Origin: Symbiodinium natans
Taxonomy: Eukaryota; Sar; Dinophyceae; Suessiales; Symbiodiniaceae
DNA: 64,000 nucleotides
Direction: 5' to 3'
Assembly: GCA_905221605.1 (NCBI GenBank)
Contig: CAJNDS010000480.1
Location: forward strand, 186,001 to 250,000
Part shown: piece by piece, positions 24,301 through 31,257 of the stretch
Position numbering within the stretch: the first letter of the stretch is position 1
Layout: each line of letters begins with the position of its first letter
Translations under genes and position numbers: made by a program
Notes under the pieces: model-generated
What the model saw: only the letters and a program-made list of their open reading frames with translations
What the model was told of the DNA's origin: nothing
The model's database searches: none

Positions 24301-26573
24301 AGAGACATGGCAGAGGTTTAAGATCGCGTACCCCAGCTCGCCAAGTGGATGTGCCCCGAGAGCTTCCTCCCCGACCATCGGACAGGCAGCGACGTGAAGA
24401 AGAACTGGAGGAGCCTGTAGAGCCAGAGACTCCTTATCTTCCCCCGAGGTTGCCAGTCAAGCCACGCGAAGAAGGACAAGGTGAAGTTGGTTCTTCTGAG
24501 GAGGAACTGATACCAGCTGGAGAACATGATCGGCCTCGCAAAAGGGAGAGATCTCCTGTCCTAGGGGATCTCTTGAAGGAAGACGTGGATGTGCACCGGC
24601 TCCTGAACGATCCGTCGTACTTGCCCAAGGGACAGACTGCAAGGTCTTCAACTTCTTCGAGGGCCCGGGGTTCGGCCTCAGCGTCAATCATGACATCCCA
24701 GGAATGTGAAGATCATGTCTTTGCCGTGGAGATTGATGCCCCGCGAGACGAGCAGGAATGGAGGAAACTTGTGAAATGTCCCTCAAAATTTGTGGCAAAA
24801 GGTGTGCAAAAGGGGATAGAGGTCAGCTGGCACAAACTCAACGTCCAACAGAAGCAGGCCATGAACGAGGCAAAACAACTAGAAGTTCGGCAATGGTTGG
24901 CGACTGCTGCGTGCAAAGCAGCTGAGGAGGTCATCCCCAAGGAGCAGCTACTCAAAATGCGTTGGGTGCTCACCTTTAAGGGTACTGCGGACCCTTCAAG
25001 GGTGAAAGCCAAGGCTAGAATCGTCATACTCGGTTATAGCGACCCGTCTCTCCTCGAGTTACAGACCGCGTCGCCGACGATGAGCAGGTTGAGCAGGCAA
25101 CTGTTCTTGAACGCTTGTAGTGTGAACTCTTGGCGGGTTCTTAAAGGCGACGTGAAATCCGCCTTCTTGCAGGCCGAATCACCGCAAGCTGCTCGAGGCA
25201 TCCACGCGCTGCCAGTTCCCGAACTGGCGACCGCTTTGGGAGTCAGTGAAGAGCAGGCAGTTGTTCTCCTGAAATCGTGCTATGGGTTATGTTCGGCTCC
25301 CAGAGAGTGGTATGATGATGTTCATCACACCATTGAACGGCTGGGAGGCGAGAGGTTGACTACTGATCCATGCGTTTGGCGGATCACCAAGCTCGTCAAC
25401 GGCAAGAAGGTCGTAGTTGGCCTGGTGACGTGTCATGTTGATGATTTCCTAATGGGTGGAGATGAGAATGATGAAGCCTACATAGCCTTTTTGGAGGGTT
25501 TTCATGCAAAATACTCATGGACTCCTTGGGAACATGACTCCTTCATGCATTGCGGTGTCTCTGTATCTCAACATGCTGATTGCTCCTTCACTCTGGACCA
25601 TAGCGAGTTCTGTCGGGAACTGAAGCAGATAGAGGTTCGTGGCAACTTGGATCGTAAGATGACCGAGTCTGAGGTGAGTCAAGTCCGAGCGATTTTGGGT
25701 TCAGTGCAGTGGCGTGTCTTTCAAACTGCCCCTCAACATGCATCTAAGCTTTCCATGCTGCAATCCATGATTGCACAACGTGATGCCAGCATGATTCCGA
25801 CAGTGAACAAATTATGCCGTGAAGTATATGCAGGACGAGATGTTTCTACAAATGTTCAATCCTTAGGAGCGAAGTCCATGCAAGATGTATGCTTCATTGC
25901 ATGGTCCGACGCTGCGCTTGCGAATCGTCCGGATATGACAAGCACAGGAGGATGCATCATCGGGGCCATGCACGTGGATGCGGCAAAGCAAGGCTATGGA
26001 AAAGTGAATTCCATCTCATGGCGAAGCGGAAAACTATCCCGCGTCGCTCGCAGCAGTCTCGCTGCAGAGACGCAAGCCCTTGCTGATGCAGAGCAAGACC
26101 TGATGTGGTGTCGTCTTGAATGGGCGGAAATGTCAGGCTACGAAGTCAATTTGGCTAAGACATCTGAGGCAGTGAAGTCGGTCCCTGGCTACTTGGTCAT
26201 TGACGCTAAGGCTCTCTATGACTCCATCCAAAAGGGCGAGATCGGTGTCAACATGCGTGACGAGTACACCTCCTTGGAGCTTCTCGCTTTGCTTCAACAT
26301 CTCAAGGCTCAGAATACGGAAGTGCTCTGGTGTGACTCAGATCATCAGTTAGCTGACGGATTGACAAAGGTTCAGAAGCAGGATGTTTTGCGGAAGTTCC
26401 TTGTGACAGGAACGTGGAGGCTCCGGTACAGTGGAGCTCTGTTGTCCGCCAAACGGCGGAGAGCAGCAACAGGGATGACAGATCCGACTTCTCCAAATCC
26501 TGCCCCGATCACAGCTTCCGTTTATGGTTTTTGGGGTATGTCAGTTCAGTCGCATCAGGAGGCGAGTTTGTAA
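18366..26573 (+). CDS. Gag-Pol polyprotein of inner copia element with TET/JBP-like oxygenase and degenerate methyltransferase-like domains
   Basis: An open frame of 2735 residues from the first ATG (18366); the stop lies 35 bases inside the right LTR. Domains in order: Gag (1-510) with CCHC knuckle C514-x2-C-x4-H-x4-C527; aspartic protease with DTGA at D596; a hidden out-of-frame part (about 805-1058); a dioxygenase-like domain (about 1100-1270) with H1176-x-D1178, N1181, H1248 and R1257; a methyltransferase-fold remnant (about 1375-1530) with A1412 at the catalytic cysteine position; integrase HHCC zinc finger (about 1574-1617) and core D1638, D1704, E1740 (DD35E spacing); reverse transcriptase with HVDD (D2359, D2360); RNase H with its acidic residues ending in ADGLTK. 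Reverse transcription and integration functions look complete. Roles of the two accessory domains are inferred from motifs only. Confidence 0.93.
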   Translation: MADSKEDRFQSCPWNGDASSWPDYVRRVRLLFEKTRRRNRHRLAPELVSQLSGRAWVVTQEVDHRALVRRDGVIYLLRFLRERLGRTAIPDVGLRLEDLMIRLRRQPGTSIASWATQVRQVYRKVQIALFRARKAAESKYGVSGGSGRTALGESHSSAPSSRRRSQETQEEPLPEEETSPGGQSSRLGEDEGEAEFDDDLEKELEAKGLGRSSKSRRFRRQESDSEDSEHALQDLQMWDAYEEIMEDVLPSEVLGWLLLRRAGLSTAARLAVQASAGNSLRFEDVEHAMRGMEEELTQDEQRRQALHQRPRRTFWMEENGEWAMVLADEDEIGEMLEHTEIFHVGAKLPSQVYESSSGMDDGSYQDSSGFWHQVTDGSWSWWMDGGDGEFYHHDDHGIYWSWTAYESSFMAELPDEQQKEVAEAFAAAEAKQRSFVEARQAMKAKTLSRGFYPFVPSSKGKPRFKGKGKGSKGKGKGKGVSSSSFSSTSLTNGSVMHTTDIMAMVPGDPSFSGCFICGDKGHAFRDCPKRLRSKGSKGGVKGGSRSFLIDDAPVYMISDGAEYQHEIDPDYTFASAVPNGEFVGSSPEMEGFAVLDTGATETVGSLPALESLLQKRFEIQGSVEELEVRANPGRRFRFGNGLCEHATSHVLLNQTVGSLHLRLGIFTLDVERVPILIGIRTLNKMKAIIDTNRSIAVFAAVDPGLGIPLQKSRSGHLLLNLARDWLEQGFRLDSIPSHILQEPEEEQNFVEDASPVFAVIREEVQAPAQPHEAQCDAVHVSLRDARHGPPADSDVHVTAVAHEHHAHPDGTEAREIRTSMRPATLLPLLTLAALHSHGGSLRDREDQGASVGSRDGVFLGRVINYSPQCQGSSSSGGTVLFQPRGSATGTRVQIRGQLPRNVARLPHVLPEVAVCSSYRSTCPASLARPLELGHPEANPRDPGQGREVGREHQPEGSHDWTGCSREVGGTTPCPGESSQGKGSEAEGCNHDGGSCSYSGQKSHQRSIISGRLRGLADSVPATAGDQCGRDERRSGTQEASRTSGRRVGVCQSTGVEDFDALAVEEAYNLQQAESEALAASLLATKNYSFEACESLLRGADLSAPGPSRSILQSKRAESWVAVLGLFTHGGIVGQTKITIRRPRLCEYLNAFLSAHLPAGQTWTSISIALNMKAVPHTDSNNQDESWNWLLGLGSYTGGDLWLEAHSETFNPEDPSVLSWRSKPDGSKALGHRVETRHRCVGFRPRQLHATSEWTGDRLAILAYTSRGQDRIPDGVRHDLKALKFPLPPAKKRRQKIEEVLETEAGDEGGDMMPIQYVLPDADKAFLVNALENHEKDVQADVQPFCRQVRTDLLEAMGPMSSPLSLVVQSKGGQVFEAGTHNGFDMTTKGGMRKLCDTIKELKPRYVWLHVPAGQVEKSLTSMADNEQASYQKKIKSQHRHRKVVRHCLMVSQTVREQGGHVIWDILPESPSWNYWESRSFWHDQREKDGWTEIKVPQGHKIRCTDSDLLKMVDVAVAKQGRAEGPTTASCLTSCAACIMALQHEVSEAYVVDESVLRTMTTQELQAVMDVVAKLHRKLGHPSSHLLVKNLRARGADDRLLAAAQQYKCSECHEGQSKLPAPAVNLNKSDTLWHTLQLDGMVFKFEDKVYHYLVMMDEASGYAVIHEMNVHSKDSAENMDTVSVIDVLEKAWCQYFGMPNTIKLDPEGAFRGTSLALWCAERGIVLEHVPAELHAAIGDVEREIGYLRSKMEAFLRQEPTDPTRAAYAMAAAHNSLARNHGFSPLQWAVGRDLAPGGHAVDGPGDWVAMQNATAEEPSSMRDHFELRKRAEQAFQQQRERDMLSRAVNARTRRSITFVPGDTVFYRRIKPPAEGGANMLIDRARVNVGRWCGPGRVLAAETRVEDHGATRKAGHYIWIISQGRLKKTHSSQLRHASENERLIANASGQMSLPWTLSSLTSLLGSGQFDDETSLRPVRRDERHGRGLRSRTPARQVDVPRELPPRPSDRQRREEELEEPVEPETPYLPPRLPVKPREEGQGEVGSSEEELIPAGEHDRPRKRERSPVLGDLLKEDVDVHRLLNDPSYLPKGQTARSSTSSRARGSASASIMTSQECEDHVFAVEIDAPRDEQEWRKLVKCPSKFVAKGVQKGIEVSWHKLNVQQKQAMNEAKQLEVRQWLATAACKAAEEVIPKEQLLKMRWVLTFKGTADPSRVKAKARIVILGYSDPSLLELQTASPTMSRLSRQLFLNACSVNSWRVLKGDVKSAFLQAESPQAARGIHALPVPELATALGVSEEQAVVLLKSCYGLCSAPREWYDDVHHTIERLGGERLTTDPCVWRITKLVNGKKVVVGLVTCHVDDFLMGGDENDEAYIAFLEGFHAKYSWTPWEHDSFMHCGVSVSQHADCSFTLDHSEFCRELKQIEVRGNLDRKMTESEVSQVRAILGSVQWRVFQTAPQHASKLSMLQSMIAQRDASMIPTVNKLCREVYAGRDVSTNVQSLGAKSMQDVCFIAWSDAALANRPDMTSTGGCIIGAMHVDAAKQGYGKVNSISWRSGKLSRVARSSLAAETQALADAEQDLMWCRLEWAEMSGYEVNLAKTSEAVKSVPGYLVIDAKALYDSIQKGEIGVNMRDEYTSLELLALLQHLKAQNTEVLWCDSDHQLADGLTKVQKQDVLRKFLVTGTWRLRYSGALLSAKRRRAATGMTDPTSPNPAPITASVYGFWGMSVQSHQEASL
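20790..21531 (+). CDS. Frame-swapped segment inside the inner polyprotein
   Basis: Between about 20790-20880 and 21531 the main frame gives a serine/glycine/arginine-rich text unlike a folded protein, while the +1 frame gives a coherent one: a helical stretch (ASEIEKIKEQVLAAEM), a zinc-type pattern (C..H further upstream, then WRVCRTCSLR), and a second charged coiled-coil-like stretch. The +1 frame runs into a stop at 21529-21531, exactly where the main frame resumes with sensible sequence (VEDFDALAVEEAYNL). Two compensating indels, either real or sequencing errors, would explain it. I infer that the ancestral protein used the +1 text here. Confidence 0.65.
21650..22180 (+). other. TET/JBP-like 2OG-Fe(II) dioxygenase-like domain (in inner polyprotein)
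   Basis: Residues about 1100-1270 carry HTDSNN (iron ligands H1176 and D1178, with N as in the HxDxxN of TET/JBP enzymes), then LGLGSYTGGDLWLE, a typical strand and glycine turn, and later LHATSEWTGDRLAILAY with H1248 as third iron ligand and R1257 for 2-oxoglutarate. TET/JBP enzymes oxidise 5-methylcytosine or thymine in DNA. Order and spacing fit the double-stranded beta-helix fold. Substrate and activity are not shown; another 2OG oxygenase subfamily is possible. Confidence 0.7.
22455..22950 (+). other. Degenerate methyltransferase-like domain (in inner polyprotein)
   Basis: The text VFEAGTHNG, then RYVWLHVPAGQ, then RRKVV..., then IWDILPESPSWNYW follows the same order as the methyltransferase-like domain of the outer element (VFWEVYSGTGN, HVVWLAPPCP, IEYPKTSLAW). 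In place of the PPC cysteine stands A1412, and the glutamate before the proline of the third motif is lost. The fold may persist but the catalytic residues do not. Confidence 0.65.
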
Positions 26574-26840
26574 ACTACAGCTGTGATCATGGCAAAGATG
26601 TGAGAGCTTGTGAACATCGCTCGCGCTTTCCGCAGGCATGCCTTTGGCCAGATTTCCTTTGAGCTACGTGTAGCGATTCTCAGACACCTTAGGTGTCAAT
26701 TCTCCGTCGTGCCATAGGCATATCCTGCAGCGGAGCTGCACATTTCGAAGCCGGAGCGCTTCTTCGAGGAAAACGACCGCGACTGCATCTTCGGCATTTC
26801 CACAGCCCCCTTCGCTGCAGATTCCACATTGCTACCGATA
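26539..26840 (+). repeat. Right LTR of inner element
   Basis: 302-bp copy of 17854-18155, one substitution at 26706, followed by target duplication gcttt. The polyprotein stop codon lies within it. Confidence 0.97.
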
Positions 26841-26941
26841 GCTTTTTCCCTTGCCAGCCAACCGGCGCTGTGCCGCCGTGGGCACGCGTCTGCAGTGTTC
26901 TCCGGCCGTTGTCCCTGTCCTTCTGTTAGCCTTCCGACGCC

Positions 26942-29791
26942 ATGGCTTCTCCCTCCGCGCCCTCTGCTGGCCCTTCAGGTACTTCTGCTGAGTTTGTTCG
27001 TGACAACTACATACCTGTCTTTGACAACAAGCCCTCGAGCTACCGTGAGTACAGACAGCGTTTGATGTTGTACTTCAAGAAGATGAAGCTGTTGAAGCGC
27101 ACGTCTGAGGCTACAATAAACCTGCTGACCTCGCTCACCGGTACAGCGTGGGCCAGGGTTGAGCATCTTTCGGAGACGGCCCCCGACAAAGAAAATGGTT
27201 TTGATTTGGTATTGGCAGAACTGGACAAAGCCTTCCGCTACGACAATCGGGTTGAAATGCCCCGTGCTATAGACAAGTACTTCTATGCTCTGCAGCGCCG
27301 CCCAGACCAGACGCTCTTGCAGTACACTGGAGAGGCTAGGGATGCCGTTCGTGAGCTTGAGAAACACGGCATTGCCTTGCCCAGCGAAGTGCAGGGCTAT
27401 ATCTTGCTTAAGAAATCGGGCTTGTCGCCCGAGCAGAAACAGCTGATCCTGAGCCAGGTCGGTGCCAAGCTGACCCCTGACAAGATCGAGGAGTCGATGT
27501 TTTTCCTTTTGGGCCAGGACCACAAAGCTGCAGCTCGACAGCCGCCTACCCGAACCTGGCACCGTGGTGGTTCAAAGTCTGCCTCATCCGGCACATGGCG
27601 CCGATCTTATGGATCGGCCCATCTGGCGGATGATGGGCAGACCTGGTCCGACTGGGACGGCGACGATGACACCGCCTTCGTGGCCGAGGATTTTGAGGTC
27701 TATGAGGAGGACGCTCAGTGGCAGGACGACAGCTACCTGGACGCTCTTGAGCCTGAGGAGACCGAGTACGCTTACTATGAGGACATCGCCCAGGATGACG
27801 ACGAGGCCTATGAAGAGGCCTATGCTTCGTACATAGACGCTCGCCGCCGTCTCGCGGATGTCAAGGCCTCCCGAGGCTTCTTTCCCGTGGTCGCTCTTGC
27901 TCCTTCTGCCGACTCCTCTCCCTCTTCTCTTCAGATCCCTGTAGGCCCCAGTAGCCGCCCTAAGGGTAGGGGTAAGTCTAAGAGTAAGGGTTCTTCTAAG
28001 GGTCGTAGTCCCCCTGTTAAGGGAAACTCTGGCAAAGCCGCTGCCCGTGCAAAGGCCACCACTTGCCCTCGTTGCGGTCAGCCTGGCCATTGGGCATCGC
28101 AGTGCCCCATGCCACCTAGCTCCAGCCCCTCCGTTGCTTCAAGTCCTTCAAAGCGTCCTCGGGACACTGTGCACGTTGCCGCCGACTTGCCCTGTGCCTT
28201 GGACTTGGCCCATGCTGTTGATGCTGCCTTGGTTGTCACTGAGGACGGCAACCTTGTTGCACAGCAAGACGGCGGAGCCTCCGCCATGTTGGGTGGCCAC
28301 CGTCCCGTTATGCAAGCCATAAGCCACCTGCTTTCAAAAGGCGTGTCGCCAGCCAACCTTGCCTTCTCCCGTGCAAACCGTTGCTTCAGGTTTGGTGGTG
28401 ACAACACAGCCCTTGCTACCTGGTCCGTGCACTTGCCTGTGTTTGTGCGTGGAGTGCCCGGACGACTTCAAGTCTTCATCGTTGAGGGCGACACGCCTCT
28501 GCTCGTTGGCCGGCCTATCCTTAAGGCGTTGCAAGTCAGAACCGACTTTGAACTTGACCTTTGCAGTGTGTTGGGCGGTGAACCGACCGCCGCTTTGCTT
28601 GGCCCTGGTGGTGAGTTCATGTTGCAGCTTGACGAAGGCCTTGACTCCGACTCAGTTCTTCAGCCGTTGGCCTTTGACCTTGTGACCGAGGAGTTGGCTA
28701 CCCTGGCATCCCCGTGTGACCCGCGCTTGCCGCTCCTCACTCTTGCCGACTACCTTGCTGATGCGGGCCGTGAGGGCCCTGACGTGGACCTTGCCTTCCC
28801 CACCGCCTCGGCGCCCGATGCCGACAGTGCCACTGCCTTGGACTCTCCTTCTGCCGAAACAAGTGTCGACCCTAGCGTTCATGCTCCTGTCCTTTCGCCC
28901 GTAACGCCTAAGCTTCTTAAGTCTTTGGAGGTGTCCGCTCGCCAGGCAGTCAATGCCACCAATAAGGCCTTGGAGGAAGCCCTGTGGTCCTCACCTGCCA
29001 CACCGCCTGTGTTTTGGGAAGTTTATTCTGGCACTGGCAACTTGTCTGCTGAGATGACCCGGCGTGGTTTTGATGTTCGCACGTTTGACCTTCCTGAGTG
29101 GGACTTTACAAAGCCTTCCGAGCGCCGCCGCTTCTTGAACTTGTTGCACCATGAGCGCCCGCATGTTGTGTGGTTGGCGCCTCCGTGTCCCTTGTTGTGG
29201 TCCCCGCTCCAGAACTTGACTTCCAGTGACAGCTACCAGCAAGAAATCTTGGAGCTAGACCGCCAGCTCCACCATGCAAGCCACCTCAAGCTGTCTCGTC
29301 GTGTGTTCGACTTCCAGCTGTCCACAGGTCATGTCGCAGTGATTGAGTATCCTAAGACAAGTCTTGCTTGGAGGACGCCAGCCTTCCGTGGAATTTCTGG
29401 TTGGGCTGCCACCCTTGACCTGTGTGCTGTTGGTGCTCGACTTCCCAACCAGCACGGCCGACTCACCCCAATTAAGAAAGCAACCAGGCTCCAGGTTACT
29501 CATCCCGAGTTGTGTGAAATGCTGAGCATCAGGTGCCCCGGCCATTCATTTCACTTGCCTTTGGTTGGCCAATCCCCTCGCATTGGCTCGCGCTCGGCCG
29601 CGGCTGCTGCCTACCAGCCAACAATGTGTCGCAAGCTTGCCGATGCTTTGCAGACTGCTGTTGATGTTGCACTGGCGCGCCCTGTCTTTGAGAAAGCCTG
29701 GTTCTGCCTCGGCCTCCTCCGACATCCCTGCCGTGGACTCTTCTGCTCCTCCTCCAGCTCCTGTGTCGCACACTCCCGAGCGTGCCGCTGA
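26942..29791 (+). CDS. Outer element: Gag, protease and methyltransferase-like domain
   Basis: Starts at an ATG in good context 101 bases after the inner insertion. Gag (about 1-370) is followed by basic KSKGSSKGRS text and a CCHC knuckle (C375, C378, H383, C388). The retropepsin region has D443-G-G-A-S where DTG or DSG is expected, then LLVGRPIL. Residues about 690-900 form a methyltransferase-like domain: EVYSGTGN (E693 on), FDLPEWDF, WLAPPCP with C749, IEYP with E802, and LTPIKKATRL. The product ends 30 residues past a +1 frame change at about 29690-29696, in AGAAAGCC. Upstream residues are in frame with the rest of Gag. The last about 30 residues after the shift are out of frame and meaningless. 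Confidence 0.9.
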   Translation: MASPSAPSAGPSGTSAEFVRDNYIPVFDNKPSSYREYRQRLMLYFKKMKLLKRTSEATINLLTSLTGTAWARVEHLSETAPDKENGFDLVLAELDKAFRYDNRVEMPRAIDKYFYALQRRPDQTLLQYTGEARDAVRELEKHGIALPSEVQGYILLKKSGLSPEQKQLILSQVGAKLTPDKIEESMFFLLGQDHKAAARQPPTRTWHRGGSKSASSGTWRRSYGSAHLADDGQTWSDWDGDDDTAFVAEDFEVYEEDAQWQDDSYLDALEPEETEYAYYEDIAQDDDEAYEEAYASYIDARRRLADVKASRGFFPVVALAPSADSSPSSLQIPVGPSSRPKGRGKSKSKGSSKGRSPPVKGNSGKAAARAKATTCPRCGQPGHWASQCPMPPSSSPSVASSPSKRPRDTVHVAADLPCALDLAHAVDAALVVTEDGNLVAQQDGGASAMLGGHRPVMQAISHLLSKGVSPANLAFSRANRCFRFGGDNTALATWSVHLPVFVRGVPGRLQVFIVEGDTPLLVGRPILKALQVRTDFELDLCSVLGGEPTAALLGPGGEFMLQLDEGLDSDSVLQPLAFDLVTEELATLASPCDPRLPLLTLADYLADAGREGPDVDLAFPTASAPDADSATALDSPSAETSVDPSVHAPVLSPVTPKLLKSLEVSARQAVNATNKALEEALWSSPATPPVFWEVYSGTGNLSAEMTRRGFDVRTFDLPEWDFTKPSERRRFLNLLHHERPHVVWLAPPCPLLWSPLQNLTSSDSYQQEILELDRQLHHASHLKLSRRVFDFQLSTGHVAVIEYPKTSLAWRTPAFRGISGWAATLDLCAVGARLPNQHGRLTPIKKATRLQVTHPELCEMLSIRCPGHSFHLPLVGQSPRIGSRSAAAAAYQPTMCRKLADALQTAVDVALARPVFEKAWFCLGLLRHPCRGLFCSSSSSCVAHSRACR
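29010..29640 (+). other. C5-methyltransferase-like domain (in outer polyprotein)
   Basis: The glycine-rich motif SGTGN (AdoMet-binding motif I type), an acidic FDLPEWDF, the catalytic-type APPCP with C749 (motif IV type) and an E-x-P motif (E802, like ENV of motif VI) occur in the right order. A later PIKKATRL and a C-x-GHSFH end complete the pattern. I recall published reports of DNA methyltransferases captured by dinoflagellate retrotransposons; whether this is the same family is not checked here. Activity is plausible, not shown. Confidence 0.65.
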
Positions 29792-30833
29792 TGAGCCTGC
29801 TGTTGCCCCTGCCGCACCTTCCGAGCCAGATGTGGTGAATCCTCACCGCAACACTGGTGTGTTGGAGCAGTTGCTTACAGAGCGCCCTGCCGAGGCGCGG
29901 CGCATTGTAGCCCGGTTGCACAAGAACTTGGGGCACCCCAGCCGGGACCAGATGGTTGAACAACTTCGCGCCCGAGGTTCTTCCAATGCCCTTCTGCAAG
30001 CCGCCCATGACTATGTTTGTCCTACCTGTGCTCAGCTGGCTCCTCCCAACCAGGTTCCCAAAAGTTCGCTTCGCTCTGCCACAAAGCTCAACCAGCGCCT
30101 CATGGCTGACACCTTTTGGGTGACCTTGCCTAAGGGCCGCACGGTCCCTGTGCTTTCCATGCTTGACGCAGCCACCAAGTATGTGGTTGCACGTCCCCTC
30201 GTCAGTGAAACCTCTGAGCAGTTCCTTCGTGCCTTGGAACGTGGTTGGGTTAAGTTGTTTGGGCCCCCGCATGTGTTGCAAGTTGACGCTCATCCTTCTT
30301 GGGCTTCTGCCGCTGTGCGTGACTGGGTCACTACCCATGGGGTTGAGTTGCTCATTAGTCCCGGTGAGGCACACCAACGTTTAGCCCAGGTCGAAAGAAG
30401 GCATCAGGTTCTCAGGCGTGCCATTGACGTATTTATGGCAGACACTGGAGGCACCACAATTGACGACTTGCGTCGCGCCTTGGACTTTCTTGTACCCCAA
30501 GTAAATAATACCATAAGTGTGCAAGGCTATTCGCCCACACAGTGGGTGTTGGGATACCAGCCCGACCTTCCTGGCATGCTCCTAGGCAGCAACGTTAACC
30601 CTAGTCACTTGGATGGTTCTCCCGACTTTCGTCGCAAGCTTGACCTTCAGTCTTCTGCAGCCAAAGCCATCATGTCCGCTGACAATGATGAGCGTTTGCG
30701 TCGAGCCTTGCTTCGCCAAAGCCGTGTGACTTCGTCGGTGTTCGCCGTTGGCCAGCGTGTTTACTACTACCGTGGGTACTGGTGTTGGCCCCCGCATCCG
30801 TTGGCGTGGCCCTGCCGTTGTTACCATGGTTGA
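29696..30833 (+). CDS. Outer element: integrase (frame fragment 2)
   Basis: Continues the polyprotein in the +1 frame after the shift at about 29693. A pre-integrase zinc finger (HKNLGHP..., ending VCPTC; about 29920-30030) is followed by the integrase core with D (30108), D (30285) and E (30393), 35 residues between the last two as in DD35E integrases. It ends out of frame after a second +1 change at about 30772-30778, in the GTGGGT sequence following VYYYR. No start codon of its own is expected. Confidence 0.9.
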
Positions 30834-31257
30834 GCAAGACAGCCGCGGACGCCAGTCCGTTGTGTGGTTAGTGCACGGTGCCCAGCTTATCCGAGCTGCC
30901 GCGGAGCACTTGCGTCGTGACTTCTCCGACTCAGAGCCTGTTGCCTCGCCCACGCAAGCCCTGGAAACCCTTCGTGGCCGCGGCACTACCTCCTTCATAG
31001 ACCTGCCGAGGACCAACCGGAGGGTCCCCAGGGATGAGGCCCACGCCATGCCTAGTGATGATGAGGTTGTTGAGCCGGACCCCAAGCGTCCCCGTCCTCA
31101 TGTTGCAGTGGCTCCTGACCCGTCGCATGTGACACCACCTTCCGTGGACTTGCCTGCACCCGCTCCTTTACCTAACCCTCCGACTCCTACTGTGGACTTT
31201 CGTGAAGCGCCCTTGCCGGACGACGCGTCCGATCAATTGGTCCGATCAATTGTCTGA
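30776..31257 (+). CDS. Outer element: integrase tail and linker (frame fragment 3)
   Basis: Continues after the second frame change with an integrase C-terminal stretch (RIRWRGPAVVTMVEQ...SVVWLVHGAQLIRAAAEHL) and a proline-rich linker. The frame runs into a stop at 31255-31257 just after a 13-bp tandem duplication (31227-31239 and 31240-31252), which is itself the cause of the third +1 change. Confidence 0.88.

Larger units (their letters stand above)
17854..26840 (+). mobile_element. Inner Ty1/copia LTR retrotransposon inserted into the outer one
   Basis: Direct LTRs of 302 bp each (17854-18155, 26539-26840) differ at a single base seen by eye (A at 18021, G at 26706). A perfect 5-bp target duplication gcttt flanks the element (17849-17853, 26841-26845). 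The insertion is in the 5' leader of the outer element, between its primer-binding site and Gag start, in the same orientation. One long frame covers Gag to RNase H. The near identity of the LTRs indicates recent insertion. LTR ends are TG...TA. Confidence 0.97.

Noticed and set aside
29690..31257. Programmed frameshifting to express the outer polyprotein
   Set aside because: Three shifts would be required, none lies at the Gag-Pol boundary, and one is plainly a 13-bp duplication.
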